A stretch of DNA of 64,000 nt from a virus (IMGVR_UViG_3300009506_000003:1-64000); one strand, 5' to 3'. Counted from the first letter of the stretch, positions 42,810-52,491 are shown. Notes: generated by a model not told the origin, from the sequence alone. Made by a program: numbers and translations.

Positions 42810-43196
42810 ATGTTCAAACCCATGGACCAAGAGCTCTGCCGCGCGCTCATTGAGGGGCAACCAGATCTCCTGTCCGAAGAGGCCAAGGCAGAGGAAGAGC
42901 TCTACCAAAACCTCTCCTGCCCAATGTGCAACGCCGGCGGGTGCGAGAAGAGAATAGAAGCCCCTCGGGTGCTGCCCGGACCAAATGGAGAGCCCGTCAT
43001 CGTGGCTTCCCCGTTCGTTGAGGGAAGGAATCTTCCCCAGGGCTATGCTCACTGCACTCATTGTGGCACCGATTTCAATCCTCGTTCTGGAGTCATCCGT
43101 AAAACGGAGGCCTCCCAAATCCTCCCTGTCGACGCAGCCGACACGGACCCTGCCTCTACGATTGTTTTTGCACAATCAATCCCTCGCCCAAAGTAG
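42810..43196 (+). CDS. lone plus-strand zinc-ribbon protein within the tail operon
   Basis: 128 residues from ATG 42810; a TTG six bases upstream is possible and ATG 42822 is internal. Cysteines occur as CPMC...C (37, 40, 45) and CTHC (82, 85) in the context YAHCTHCGTDFNPRSG, a convincing zinc ribbon. The N-terminus is an acidic helix. The gene runs against its neighbours and its 3' end overlaps the baseplate gene by 41 bases. A gene inserted on the opposite strand of a late operon is typical of an independently regulated accessory gene. Function unknown; the zinc ribbon may bind nucleic acid or protein. Confidence 0.68.
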   Translation: MFKPMDQELCRALIEGQPDLLSEEAKAEEELYQNLSCPMCNAGGCEKRIEAPRVLPGPNGEPVIVASPFVEGRNLPQGYAHCTHCGTDFNPRSGVIRKTEASQILPVDAADTDPASTIVFAQSIPRPK

Positions 43197-46100
43197 CGAA
43201 AAAGGCAGAAATCCTGCCGGTTCCGTTATACGGCACTTCAAGTGTGCCGCCTAGCCTGTTTTCGGTCCGATTCACCACCAGGTTCCTGTCGATGTCGTGC
43301 GTGATGACTGCGATGGTGATGGGGTGCTCGATAGAGGTCGCGTCACGACGCGCGATGAACGCCTCCAAATCTGACACCTCGAGCTCGCCTTCGGCTCCCA
43401 GGTTGTTGATGTAGTTCTCGATGAGCGGCCCCACGTCGGACTCCGAAGGACCTCCTCGATAGAGTAGCTGTGTGAACACGTAGGACGGCAAGAAGTGCCT
43501 GCCCAGCGGGTTCGCGTTGATGGGGCGCTCCTGGTCAGACCGGAGTAGATCGTGGACCAGCTTGGCCGTGGTTGAGGTCTCGTAGACCACCTTGAGGTTG
43601 CGACCACTGACTTCGGTCATGTTCTCTGGGCTGTCACTGTTGCCGACTGGCAAGAACCTCCGGTCGAAGCTGAGCGACACGCGCTCGAACGGAGAGAACG
43701 TCAGGTTGTTGTTGTCCACGACGTATGTGTAGCCGTCGACATCCAACCCCGACTTCACCACCAGGCGGGTGAGCCTCCCCAAGTTGAACTCATCTCCCGA
43801 CCCGAGAGACTCCACGTTGATGTCGACGTAGTAGAATGACCCGTCGAAGTTGTCTTCCATCTCCGTCGAGCTCACACGGAAGACCCCTGGACGCAGGATG
43901 CGGAAGGGGGCCATGTCTCCAGGGTTCAGCAGGCCGTTGTCACTTTCGAACGGGCCTACCGTAAGCATCGTTCTGGACCCGTGCAGCCCTCCCCATATCT
44001 TGTAGGGGTGGTTGGACCCTGTAGCAGGGAAACGGTTCTGCGAGTTGTTCACGATGGTGACCACGTTCGCGGCCACGCTCGCGATAGGGTACACGCCGGC
44101 AGACGGGCCTGCAGCGATCTCAACCTGGTCTCCGGGTTGCACCCCCAGAGAGAGGAAGTTCACCGTGAGGTCTTGGAGCTGCGTGAAGCTGATGATTCCA
44201 CCCACGCCGGCAAGATCGATGTCCTCCCTACGGGTAGCCACTTCTGTGACAGCAGCCTGCTTCGGGACGGTCTTGTAGATCTTGAAAGCGTGACCAACGT
44301 TCTCTTCACCCACCGTGTTGATCCACGAGAACAGGCCAGTGCCGAAGGGGATGATGTCCCCGCCCACATAGTCCACCTGCTCGTAGGTGCCGGGGTCCAT
44401 GTCGATCTCGACTTGGTTTGCTGCCGGCGTCGACTTGATCTCGTAGGTGCCATCGATGTCACCGCGAGTCGACTCGAAGATGGTGATGTAGTTGCCTATC
44501 TGAGTGCCAGGGTTGTCCGTGGCATCTTCCAGCGTGACGGAAGATGTCCCTGGAGTCAGGGTCGCATCTCGCAAAGGAGTGGCGAGCTCCTGATGGATGA
44601 TCGACTCCGTGCTCCCAGTCATCAGCGCGTTCAGCCGAAGAGTGTTTGGGCCAATGACCTCCTCGATGACGTACTCTCCCTCGTCCGGACCCTCATCGAT
44701 GTAGAGAAGCTGACCCGCAAGAGGAAACGCCTCATCCATTGCTTCAAAGTCGATGAGAGAGTTCGAAGGAACTGACACTCGGTTGGACCCAGCCACTGTT
44801 CTCAGCCCAGCGGGCTTGCCGTAGATGCCAATGCTCTCGAAAGTTTCCCCGGTTGTGCGCCGGAAGGGGAGCTGTTCATTCACCTCGAGGAGGTCTCCAG
44901 GTTGAATCTCCAGCTCATACACGCCAGGACCAGTGGGATCCGTGAGCTCAATGATGGACTCGTACTCCCCTGCCACTGCTCCGGGTTTGCTCCGTGCCAA
45001 ACGTATGTCCCTACTCCTGCTTGAGGACTCACCAGCAGACGGGAAGATCGAGTACCCGTCCACCTCAGAGAAGTGGTACTCCTTCGGGGTACCAGATTCC
45101 TCCTCGTTGAGTCTCCCACCCTGCAACCCGGTGGCCACCGTGACAGTGGTGGGCTCCTGGAAGTAGAGCCGAGCCACGCCAGAAGAAGGCAGACCAACAG
45201 AGTAGTGAACCGCCGAGGCGAGCTCGGTGAAGTGGGTACCTCCGTTGTTCTCGGTAGCAACCTCGATGTAGTGGTTGGATGGGAGACCATCCCCCGTACC
45301 CACTCTGGTGACAGTGTATCGACCAGCGTTGTCGGTGTTGAAAATGTTGAGTCTGAATCCTGGAACAACTCCCTCTGACAAGAAGTTCACGTTGTCGTCG
45401 AACAGCCGGATGTAGTACCCGCCTGTTCCAACCTGCGTCTCCCCCGTGAAGCTCTCTTGTTGAGACCCTTCTGCTCTGTTGGAGAAGACTCCCAGCGCGC
45501 GGGCGTCGATATTGTCCCCGTAGGGGATCTTGATTCCGGTCGGTTGAGAGCTGGAGTCGAGAAGCTCGATCTCCTTCACCCGCACCATCGGGCGCTCCAC
45601 GCCAGAGAACGCACGGTACACCGTGAAATCCAGCGAAGTGGCAGTGTTCAAGGGAGGATTGTCGAGCGTCACGGAAGTACCAGACACTGCCACGATAGTG
45701 AACTGACCTGCATCGTCTCCTTCCAGGATCTCAAGGGTGTCACCAGCCTCGACTCCTGCGAGCAGGAAGTTTGTGGACCCGCTGACGGACACAAACTCGA
45801 GGCCTGCCACAGTGGAAAGATCGTCGCCGGCGAAGATAGAACCCAGAGGGATCTTGACTACCCGAGGGGTCACCAGGTCGACGTCGAGCTCGTCTGCGAT
45901 GCGGTATCGAAGGCCGCTTCCATCCCCCAAACCTGAAGGAGAGTGGGTCTTGGTCAAGTCTCGATCCAAAACGAGAGTGTCACCTGTGTCCAACCAATCC
46001 AGAATCCTACGGATGGTGTAGATGCCCGCGTCGTCTCCTGTCTCGATGACAACAGAGTCTCCAACGCTGGCTCCCTTGACTCTGAGGTCGGCCCCGGATT

Positions 46101-48390
46101 TGAAGCCTGCTGCTATAACTCGGCTCCCGTCCCGATCTCGTATTCTGTCCTTGATCGAGGTCTTCTCCACGATCCGGAAGTCCGTATCGAAGCTGGTTGG
46201 GTTGCTGCCCAACACGTAGGCGACGAGCGGATTCTCCTGGTTCGTCAAGTCAACCTTGACCCGAGTGACGGGTATAGGGATGGCAGCCCCTGCTCCGGTG
46301 TAGTACTCCTCCCCGAGAATCTCCAAGATCTCGAGAAGACCCTGGCTTCCTCCTCCACTAGGAAGGATTTGGATGAACCGTCCTACATCTTCGTCCGTGG
46401 GCACCCACGGTGCGAACAGAGTGTAGATCGTGTAGACCAGTCCGGTACCGCCAACAAATGAAGCGGCGATCTTCAGCTCGGTCTCAGACACGACGTCGAG
46501 GATCTCATAGAGGCCTTCATCCCCTGCCGCGGGATTGATCAGTAAGGTCATTCCAGGATGCACGCCATCCGTCTCGAACGTGGCGTCCAAGTCGGTGAAC
46601 GTCCCAGTGCCGGCAGAGGTCACTCCATCATTCTGGTCTCCTGACAAAGCCAGAAGATCACCCTCTATTTTCTTGACCAGGATGTGGTCTGTGACGGCTC
46701 CACCAAACCTGTCAACACCAGGCCGGCAGGCTTCGAGCGTCACAGCTTCAGTGACCTGAACGAACTCGTCCTCTCGTTCCCCAAAGGATTCGAGGTCTAC
46801 TCCGAAATGCAGAGGCTCAGCGTCCAACACACCTTCGAGCACCGTATCCCGCTCGATGGGAGGTCCCGCGCGGACGAAGACATCCACGGTACCGCCCAAG
46901 TGAACCTCACTTGAGTCGACTGTGATCGTGCCCGCCGAAGTGGTGGGCTGAAGGATACCTCCAGGAATGTCCGAGATCGTGATACCGGACACCGGGTTTG
47001 ACAACAAGAAGGTCTTGCTCACAAGAGAGCCGGAGATCTTTGGCTCGACCTCGATCCACTGGGTCCCCGTTCGAGTAATGATGTGCTCCGAAACAGTTCC
47101 GGTGCCCACATCAGCGTAGAGCACCTTGTCCCCAATCTTGACTCCGGTCTCCGTGAAGGTGTTCTTCACCACCCCTGCCGCCGTCATGATGGCGTCGGTC
47201 AGGGCGGCCAGATCTATCTGAACACTGTCATTAAGAGGGTCGATGATTTGGTAGTCCAGATCTGACCCCAGAGTCGAGAACGTTCCAGAGACCAACAACT
47301 GGTAGTTGGCCACCGTCGTGATCGGATAGTCACCTGCGTCCGGCCCTTCTTTGACCCGAAGGATCATGGAGGTGGTGACACCATCGTCAGAAAATCGAGC
47401 CGTGGCGTCGTCGAAGATGTTGGTAGCCGGAGTCGTTGCTCCATGGGTCGTAGCTACCGAGAGGGGAAAGTTGCCCGTGCTCCCCAGGAAGAATGCGTAG
47501 GGGGCTGGGGTCTCAGTTTCACCCTTCAGGATGTCCCGGTTCATCTCTGGGTCGCCGTACCCGATGACCTGAATGAGTCGGATGCTCTCGAACACGTCCA
47601 GCATGCGAGCGGTAATGCCGCGCAGAGTGACCAGAGACTTCTCCGTCAGACTGTTCTCGACTCGCTCGATGAACTCCTCTGTGGTCTCTTTGTCATCCCC
47701 CTCGTCAAAGGGTGCTTTGTTGGTCACCTTGACCACGGAAGACATCTCTTCGATGCCTACCAGGGTGTTCGGATCGATGTTGTAGCTATCACCCTCCTCT
47801 TCTGCTCTGACAATGATGTCGAAGTAGTAGAGGTTGTTCTCCAGGTTGAAGAGCATGTTGTCGGCCGAGATGGCTTGGTTCTCGACCGGGAAGAACCGGT
47901 GACCAGCTCCGTCAAATACGGCGTTGTTGGGTGTAACGGAGGCACCTTGAGGAGCAGAGTAGTAGAGACGAGCGACTCCCACCGCAACCCCACCTTGTCG
48001 CCGGCGCACGAAGAAGTTGGCGCCCAGAGCGTCAGCTTCTCGCTCGTTCAGGATGGAAGGATCTTGAAGAGACTGGTTGTTTGAGACTTGCTGTATCTGC
48101 CGGCGGAACGCCTCGAGCAGAATCTGCATGATCTTGACGGCGTAGTCATCGATTGGCTCCCCGTCCTGCAAGACCATCTGCGGGAACTCGACTGCGAGCC
48201 TCCCAATGATGAACTCCCGAATGGGAGTGTTGTAGGGGTCCGGGCCAAGACGAGAAAGCAACGGCTTGATGACGTTGTTGTAGAAGGAGGACCCGCTGGT
48301 GGTGTCGACGGTGTAGTCAAAGATCTGCATCCTCTCCTGGATGAAGAGGGTCAGGTCTTCAGTCTCTGTGATTCCAGTCAAACTCGACAT
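43156..48390 (-). CDS. baseplate wedge protein, gp6/J-like, with many repeated beta-modules
   Basis: 1744 residues; ATG 48390 after GAGGTG. The first 290 residues resemble the baseplate J / T4 gp6 family: LNEREADALGANFFVRRRQG, then ARLYYSAPQGASVTPNNAVF and TTEEFIERVENSLTEKSLVT followed by LRGITARML. This family forms the wedge ring of contractile tails. The remaining 1400 residues are an extension containing about nine GDxLxIxxGxxAGxYxI modules. Examples are GDTLEILEGDDAGQFTIVAV (near 45692-45760) and GDQVEIAAGPSAGVYPIASV. The last 150 residues return to non-repeat sequence. The protein is far larger than typical gp6/J. Confidence 0.8.
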   Translation of the reverse strand: MSSLTGITETEDLTLFIQERMQIFDYTVDTTSGSSFYNNVIKPLLSRLGPDPYNTPIREFIIGRLAVEFPQMVLQDGEPIDDYAVKIMQILLEAFRRQIQQVSNNQSLQDPSILNEREADALGANFFVRRRQGGVAVGVARLYYSAPQGASVTPNNAVFDGAGHRFFPVENQAISADNMLFNLENNLYYFDIIVRAEEEGDSYNIDPNTLVGIEEMSSVVKVTNKAPFDEGDDKETTEEFIERVENSLTEKSLVTLRGITARMLDVFESIRLIQVIGYGDPEMNRDILKGETETPAPYAFFLGSTGNFPLSVATTHGATTPATNIFDDATARFSDDGVTTSMILRVKEGPDAGDYPITTVANYQLLVSGTFSTLGSDLDYQIIDPLNDSVQIDLAALTDAIMTAAGVVKNTFTETGVKIGDKVLYADVGTGTVSEHIITRTGTQWIEVEPKISGSLVSKTFLLSNPVSGITISDIPGGILQPTTSAGTITVDSSEVHLGGTVDVFVRAGPPIERDTVLEGVLDAEPLHFGVDLESFGEREDEFVQVTEAVTLEACRPGVDRFGGAVTDHILVKKIEGDLLALSGDQNDGVTSAGTGTFTDLDATFETDGVHPGMTLLINPAAGDEGLYEILDVVSETELKIAASFVGGTGLVYTIYTLFAPWVPTDEDVGRFIQILPSGGGSQGLLEILEILGEEYYTGAGAAIPIPVTRVKVDLTNQENPLVAYVLGSNPTSFDTDFRIVEKTSIKDRIRDRDGSRVIAAGFKSGADLRVKGASVGDSVVIETGDDAGIYTIRRILDWLDTGDTLVLDRDLTKTHSPSGLGDGSGLRYRIADELDVDLVTPRVVKIPLGSIFAGDDLSTVAGLEFVSVSGSTNFLLAGVEAGDTLEILEGDDAGQFTIVAVSGTSVTLDNPPLNTATSLDFTVYRAFSGVERPMVRVKEIELLDSSSQPTGIKIPYGDNIDARALGVFSNRAEGSQQESFTGETQVGTGGYYIRLFDDNVNFLSEGVVPGFRLNIFNTDNAGRYTVTRVGTGDGLPSNHYIEVATENNGGTHFTELASAVHYSVGLPSSGVARLYFQEPTTVTVATGLQGGRLNEEESGTPKEYHFSEVDGYSIFPSAGESSSRSRDIRLARSKPGAVAGEYESIIELTDPTGPGVYELEIQPGDLLEVNEQLPFRRTTGETFESIGIYGKPAGLRTVAGSNRVSVPSNSLIDFEAMDEAFPLAGQLLYIDEGPDEGEYVIEEVIGPNTLRLNALMTGSTESIIHQELATPLRDATLTPGTSSVTLEDATDNPGTQIGNYITIFESTRGDIDGTYEIKSTPAANQVEIDMDPGTYEQVDYVGGDIIPFGTGLFSWINTVGEENVGHAFKIYKTVPKQAAVTEVATRREDIDLAGVGGIISFTQLQDLTVNFLSLGVQPGDQVEIAAGPSAGVYPIASVAANVVTIVNNSQNRFPATGSNHPYKIWGGLHGSRTMLTVGPFESDNGLLNPGDMAPFRILRPGVFRVSSTEMEDNFDGSFYYVDINVESLGSGDEFNLGRLTRLVVKSGLDVDGYTYVVDNNNLTFSPFERVSLSFDRRFLPVGNSDSPENMTEVSGRNLKVVYETSTTAKLVHDLLRSDQERPINANPLGRHFLPSYVFTQLLYRGGPSESDVGPLIENYINNLGAEGELEVSDLEAFIARRDATSIEHPITIAVITHDIDRNLVVNRTENRLGGTLEVPYNGTGRISAFFATLGEGLIVQKQS

Positions 48391-48398
48391 AGCTCACC

Positions 48399-49055
48399 TC
48401 ATAGCACCAAAGCCGATACGGCGTCTGCTCCCGCGAGACTCTGGATGAGCACCCGAGCTCGAGCCTGCATCTGCGCTTCAAAGATGTCCAGGTCCACCAA
48501 GCTGGCGCTCAAAAGGCGCTCGCTCAGAGGTAGTGCTGGAACGTTTATTTGGGCCGCCCGAATCTGCGCCGAGGTTGTATCTATTGCTCGGGTGATGGAC
48601 GCCACGACCGGCTGCATGTCCCTGCTCGTGGAGATTTGACCTACGATGTTTTGCAGCCCTCCACCGCGCTGGGGGTTGAAGATGTCGCTCTGGGGAGACT
48701 GAAGGATCCATTTCATGAAGAGCTGAACCAGCTTCAGGACTCCATCGACCTTCCTCGTCTTGTCTCCCAGGGAGAACTCTACCTTGGAAGACTCGATGGT
48801 GCGCGTGAACCGGCTGCTCAGCACCTCTATCGTAGACATGCGACTGGTGCCTTCGGGGAGCTGAGCCCAGATCGTGCTCTTGTTGACGATCATGAACTCA
48901 GGGGAGGGCACCTGGTTGATGAGAACCGTCTCAGCAGTAGAGAGGTCTTCACCCTTCACGATGATGGTGGGCGGACTGATGCCCTCCACAAATCCAGGGA
49001 TCCCCAACACCGGCAGGATGTCACGAAAACGGATGACTTGTAGCTGATACGACAT
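48399..49055 (-). CDS. baseplate protein with gp25-like C-terminal domain
   Basis: 218 residues. ATG 49055 overlaps the upstream stop and has GGAGGAG seven bases before it; a GTG one codon earlier is too close. Residues 1-105 look like an added beta (IPT/TIG-like) domain (ISPPTIIVKGEDLSTAETVL). Residues 110-218 fit the gp25/W family: LFMKWILQSPQSDIFNPQRG, then a helix spaced with GQISTSRDMQPVVASITRAI and a final beta segment. gp25-like proteins link baseplate to sheath in contractile tails. The gene sits directly before the gp6/J-like gene, the usual order. Confidence 0.7.
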   Translation of the reverse strand: MSYQLQVIRFRDILPVLGIPGFVEGISPPTIIVKGEDLSTAETVLINQVPSPEFMIVNKSTIWAQLPEGTSRMSTIEVLSSRFTRTIESSKVEFSLGDKTRKVDGVLKLVQLFMKWILQSPQSDIFNPQRGGGLQNIVGQISTSRDMQPVVASITRAIDTTSAQIRAAQINVPALPLSERLLSASLVDLDIFEAQMQARARVLIQSLAGADAVSALVL

Positions 49056-49498
49056 CACTTCTCCTCCGGTGCGGCAATGTCAGCTTTGTCAACGTATTCG
49101 TCCATCTCCGCTACCTCAAGAGGTTTCAGCGCCTTTATCTCCTCTATGACACCGTCCAGGGTGTTCACGATGGCCAGTACTCGGTCCAGCTTCGTAGGCC
49201 GCTGAGTGTCCACCCCACTAGGGAGCGTAGCCCTTTTGATAGGCTCTTTGCCCGCCTCCTCGTCCTGCTCTGGGTTGTAGGAGTACGGGTCAAACTTGGC
49301 CTTGTTGGACCGCTCGCTTTCCCCGTTGCGTTCAATCTGGTCCCCCATCAACTGCTCGAGCGTGACGGTGGCCATGGCGGCGTTGGCTTCCGCGCTCCGG
49401 ATGAACGAGAAAGCGTCTGCCACGGCGGCCCGCAATCGCTTCCCTGGAGTCGGCTCCAGGTTCTCGTCAGCGGTTATTTGGAGGTCGTCTTCACTCAT
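49055..49498 (-). CDS. small late protein, charged, unknown function
   Basis: 147 residues; ATG 49498 overlaps the upstream stop (ATGA). Helical segments at 20-55 (LRAAVADAFSFIRSAEANAAM) and 100-135 surround a polar middle. No motif is recognised. Tight coupling to the baseplate genes suggests a small baseplate or assembly protein. Confidence 0.65.
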   Translation of the reverse strand: MSEDDLQITADENLEPTPGKRLRAAVADAFSFIRSAEANAAMATVTLEQLMGDQIERNGESERSNKAKFDPYSYNPEQDEEAGKEPIKRATLPSGVDTQRPTKLDRVLAIVNTLDGVIEEIKALKPLEVAEMDEYVDKADIAAPEEK

Positions 49499-52491
49499 TC
49501 AAAGGGCATCTCCGGTTCGTCATCAATGTCACTGTAATCGAAATCGGCATCGGTTGTCGTTATCCGATCAGTGGCAATGTCTCTTTGGTCCAGAATGGCC
49601 GCACGAGTACGTGAGGGACGCGGCAAGTCGTTGACCACGTTTCTCGATGCAGACATGACCGCTCCACCGTAAGAGGCAGTCTCTTCGTTGGTGGCGAAGA
49701 ACTCGACCACCTTTCCCTGCTGCAGGAGCTCCATCGCCCTGTCGTACTTTCGCTCCCGTAGAGCGTCCAAAAAGCTGTCTACTGCAACGACGTCGGGCGC
49801 CTCATACCCAGACAGGATGCTCGCCAGGTCATCGGCGGCGTTGGGTATCTGGTATTCGTACTCGTTGGTCCTGCTGTAGTTGGTGGTCAAGATCGACAGC
49901 AGGTCTCCAACCATTCTTCGTGCTTGGTTCCGAGACGCAAGGAAGTTCCTGCCCGGTAGCACAGCCAGCGTCACTGCGTTGCTGATGGCATCGATACCCT
50001 CGTCGAACTTGTTCTTGCGAAGCAGGTTCGGGGAGGACACAAACGTCTTGAGTCGCGCATTCAGCGCTTCGTACGACTTGGCCGCCGCACTCTTGATCTC
50101 AAATCCAGCATGCTCGACGTTGGAGGGGACACCAGTCTCTAAGATCAACCTGGTGGAATCCTGTACCTCTTCGATGACGTACTCAGTGGGGTTTCCCACC
50201 ACTCTCAGCAAGTCGGTAGGAACCACGCCTTTGAACTGCAGCTTCGACCCGAGCTTGTCTACCGCCTCAAACTGAGGAATCGAGCTGTAGACGACCCCCG
50301 AGGGAAGACCGAGCTCAGAAGGAGAAGAGGTCACTTCAAGAGAGGTTCCTGGCCCGGAGTCCGTCAAGGAGATCTTCACCTGCTCCCGGAAGATCCGAAA
50401 CGGAATGTTCTCCAGTTTGGAAGGGAAAGCCCCCTCTTCCACCTCAACTACCTCAGAGCTGATCACGGAAGTGATATGGTAGAGGCCTGCCCACGGACCT
50501 GACAGCAACTCTACCTGGTCTCCAGGCTGAACTCCGGCTTCCACGACATCCTCCCCCACCAACGCAATCCTGGAGACGGCTGTGGAGGTCTGAGCGCTGT
50601 TCCCGATCAGGAGCTCAGTGGTCACTACCTCACCCACGAGCCCAGAGATCGAACCTATCCTGCCAGCAAGCTCGGAAGCGGAGAGCGTGTCTGCGTCGTC
50701 GGTGTCGCCCTCGTAGAACCCCAGAACGATGTGAGCTGATGCTTCAACTAGGCCTGCAGAGCCCACTGGATCTGGGATGTTCAGAAACCGTCCTGTGATT
50801 TGGGCGAAAGGGTTCACCCTAGACCTGATGCGCAAGGCTATCTTCCCGTTGAACGTCGTTGGGAAGAGGTGCCAGTTCAAAGTGGCTCCGGGATTTGTTG
50901 CAGGGAACGGACCGGTCTCCGCCTCGATGTCTCCAACAATAGCGCTGGCGCTCCTGACACCCAAGCTGAGCTCGGCTGTCTTGACCGCCGGCCCCACTTG
51001 CACTCTGTGACCTGCCGCCGGGGCGTTGGTCAAAGCAGGCAGCACGTCAAACACTGCGTTTGATATGTTGCCGTATAGTGTAGGGGAGCCCCCAAACGAA
51101 GGTGTCATCCCACGAGGGTCGATAGTGGCGTAGTCGGAGCTCTCCACCGAAAGGATCTCGAACCTGTTGCCTGCGCCGTCTTTGATGTACCCGCCCACGT
51201 GGTCCGAAGTGAACCCAACAGCTAGCTGACCCCCTGCTCCCCATGTGGGGCAATAGACCTGACTCGTAGCAGGCACCCAAGACCCCGCCAGTAGGTACTG
51301 CAGCAGGTACAAGTCGGTGATGAATCTCCCCTGAAAGTCTGACGGGGCTGTCACCAAAGAGTCTGGGAAAAAGACGGGGCATCCGACATGCTTGAAGCTC
51401 AGCTCGGGCAACGTGGTCACAATGTGAGTCGCAGTAGAAGTGCCCAAAGCAGTGCCGTCGTAGGTGCTTGGATCGACACAGACGTGCAGGTACTTGTTGT
51501 CGGTCGTGATGGGAAATGATTCCGGCGCGCGGCCCGCGATGAATGACCCTATGATGCCTGCCAAATCCAAAGAGGATGGGGATCCTCCGCTGACGGAGAT
51601 GTCCAAAGACCCAGAGACGGGAAACTTCCACGGGGCCGGACCTGTCAAAACCGACGCAGGAGTACCCGTACCAACTACCCTACCATAGTGCTTCATGGTG
51701 GAGGGGATAGGACGAGTAGGCCCTCGGAACTTGAACTCCGATGGGTCCTTGAAGGTGCCCAAGAGCTTCACAGCCACCTTGTTCGCCAGGGTCTGCAAGA
51801 AGAGGTCCCTGCTACCCTCCAGGTTTTCCGTATCGGTGGAGTCGGCCACCTGGTCTGAGGCATCTTTGAGACGCTGGCTGATTGAGGCCAGTACGGAGCT
51901 CGACACTCTCGACGGGATGTCCAACGAGAGAAAGCTGGTGAGAACGTCCTTCAAAGCCGTAGTCTGAGACAGGAGTCGAGCATGGACCGCGGTCAGCGTC
52001 TGCAGGTTCTTCTGGATGACCGTCCGAGCCTCCTCTCGAGGACGGACCATGATGTTCCCTCGCTCCCTGGAGACGACGTTCTTCTTCACCTTGGCGGCGA
52101 AAATGTCCATCTGGCGGATGAACCGCTCGGTCTCTGGTCTGTCTGACACGGAGGAGGCCGCGTCCAAGGATAGGATGGTTGTGCGCGCGTTGTTGAGAGT
52201 GGTCTCGTCCCGAATCGGGGAGCCTATTTTGCCCAAGTCCTCGAGCAGGACCATGATGTCTTCGAGGATCCTCACCTCCTCGTTGGTGATCGAGTTCAGG
52301 CGATTCCGAGCCATCTTGGCCAGGTAGAACACCGAATCCGTACTGAAGAGGAACGTGGTAGAGGCGAGCTCGAGGAGCTGATTGTACTCGGTCTGGGTGT
52401 TGAGCGTGCCACCTTCGACGCCAGGATTGATGCCGGCTCGAAAGAGCTTGGAGACTTCATTGAGGAGGTCTGCGTTGGTGTACTCTGCCAT
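49495..52491 (-). CDS. large baseplate-region protein, helical N-terminus, one beta-module copy
   Basis: 998 residues from ATG 52491, which overlaps the upstream stop; a GTG at 52515 would add eight residues. The N-terminal 270 residues are helical with coiled-coil stretches (ARTVIQKNLQTLTAVHARLL). The middle (about 270-640) is beta-rich. Near residue 665 lies a copy of the repeat module, GDQVELLSGPWAGLYHITSV (around 50460-50560), and the last 200 residues are helical again. The layout helix, beta, helix and the location next to gp25-like and gp6/J-like genes suggest a baseplate scaffold or wedge component. Confidence 0.7.
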   Translation of the reverse strand: MAEYTNADLLNEVSKLFRAGINPGVEGGTLNTQTEYNQLLELASTTFLFSTDSVFYLAKMARNRLNSITNEEVRILEDIMVLLEDLGKIGSPIRDETTLNNARTTILSLDAASSVSDRPETERFIRQMDIFAAKVKKNVVSRERGNIMVRPREEARTVIQKNLQTLTAVHARLLSQTTALKDVLTSFLSLDIPSRVSSSVLASISQRLKDASDQVADSTDTENLEGSRDLFLQTLANKVAVKLLGTFKDPSEFKFRGPTRPIPSTMKHYGRVVGTGTPASVLTGPAPWKFPVSGSLDISVSGGSPSSLDLAGIIGSFIAGRAPESFPITTDNKYLHVCVDPSTYDGTALGTSTATHIVTTLPELSFKHVGCPVFFPDSLVTAPSDFQGRFITDLYLLQYLLAGSWVPATSQVYCPTWGAGGQLAVGFTSDHVGGYIKDGAGNRFEILSVESSDYATIDPRGMTPSFGGSPTLYGNISNAVFDVLPALTNAPAAGHRVQVGPAVKTAELSLGVRSASAIVGDIEAETGPFPATNPGATLNWHLFPTTFNGKIALRIRSRVNPFAQITGRFLNIPDPVGSAGLVEASAHIVLGFYEGDTDDADTLSASELAGRIGSISGLVGEVVTTELLIGNSAQTSTAVSRIALVGEDVVEAGVQPGDQVELLSGPWAGLYHITSVISSEVVEVEEGAFPSKLENIPFRIFREQVKISLTDSGPGTSLEVTSSPSELGLPSGVVYSSIPQFEAVDKLGSKLQFKGVVPTDLLRVVGNPTEYVIEEVQDSTRLILETGVPSNVEHAGFEIKSAAAKSYEALNARLKTFVSSPNLLRKNKFDEGIDAISNAVTLAVLPGRNFLASRNQARRMVGDLLSILTTNYSRTNEYEYQIPNAADDLASILSGYEAPDVVAVDSFLDALRERKYDRAMELLQQGKVVEFFATNEETASYGGAVMSASRNVVNDLPRPSRTRAAILDQRDIATDRITTTDADFDYSDIDDEPEMPFE

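Noticed and set aside
42780-43175. Minus-strand 131-codon frame filling the gap between two tail genes
   Set aside because: It fits the operon spacing well (its stop abuts the next GTG), so this was a real conflict. The opposite frame was preferred because it has a zinc ribbon (YAHCTHCGTDF) and protein-like composition, while this one has no motif. Strand-specific RNA-seq would decide.
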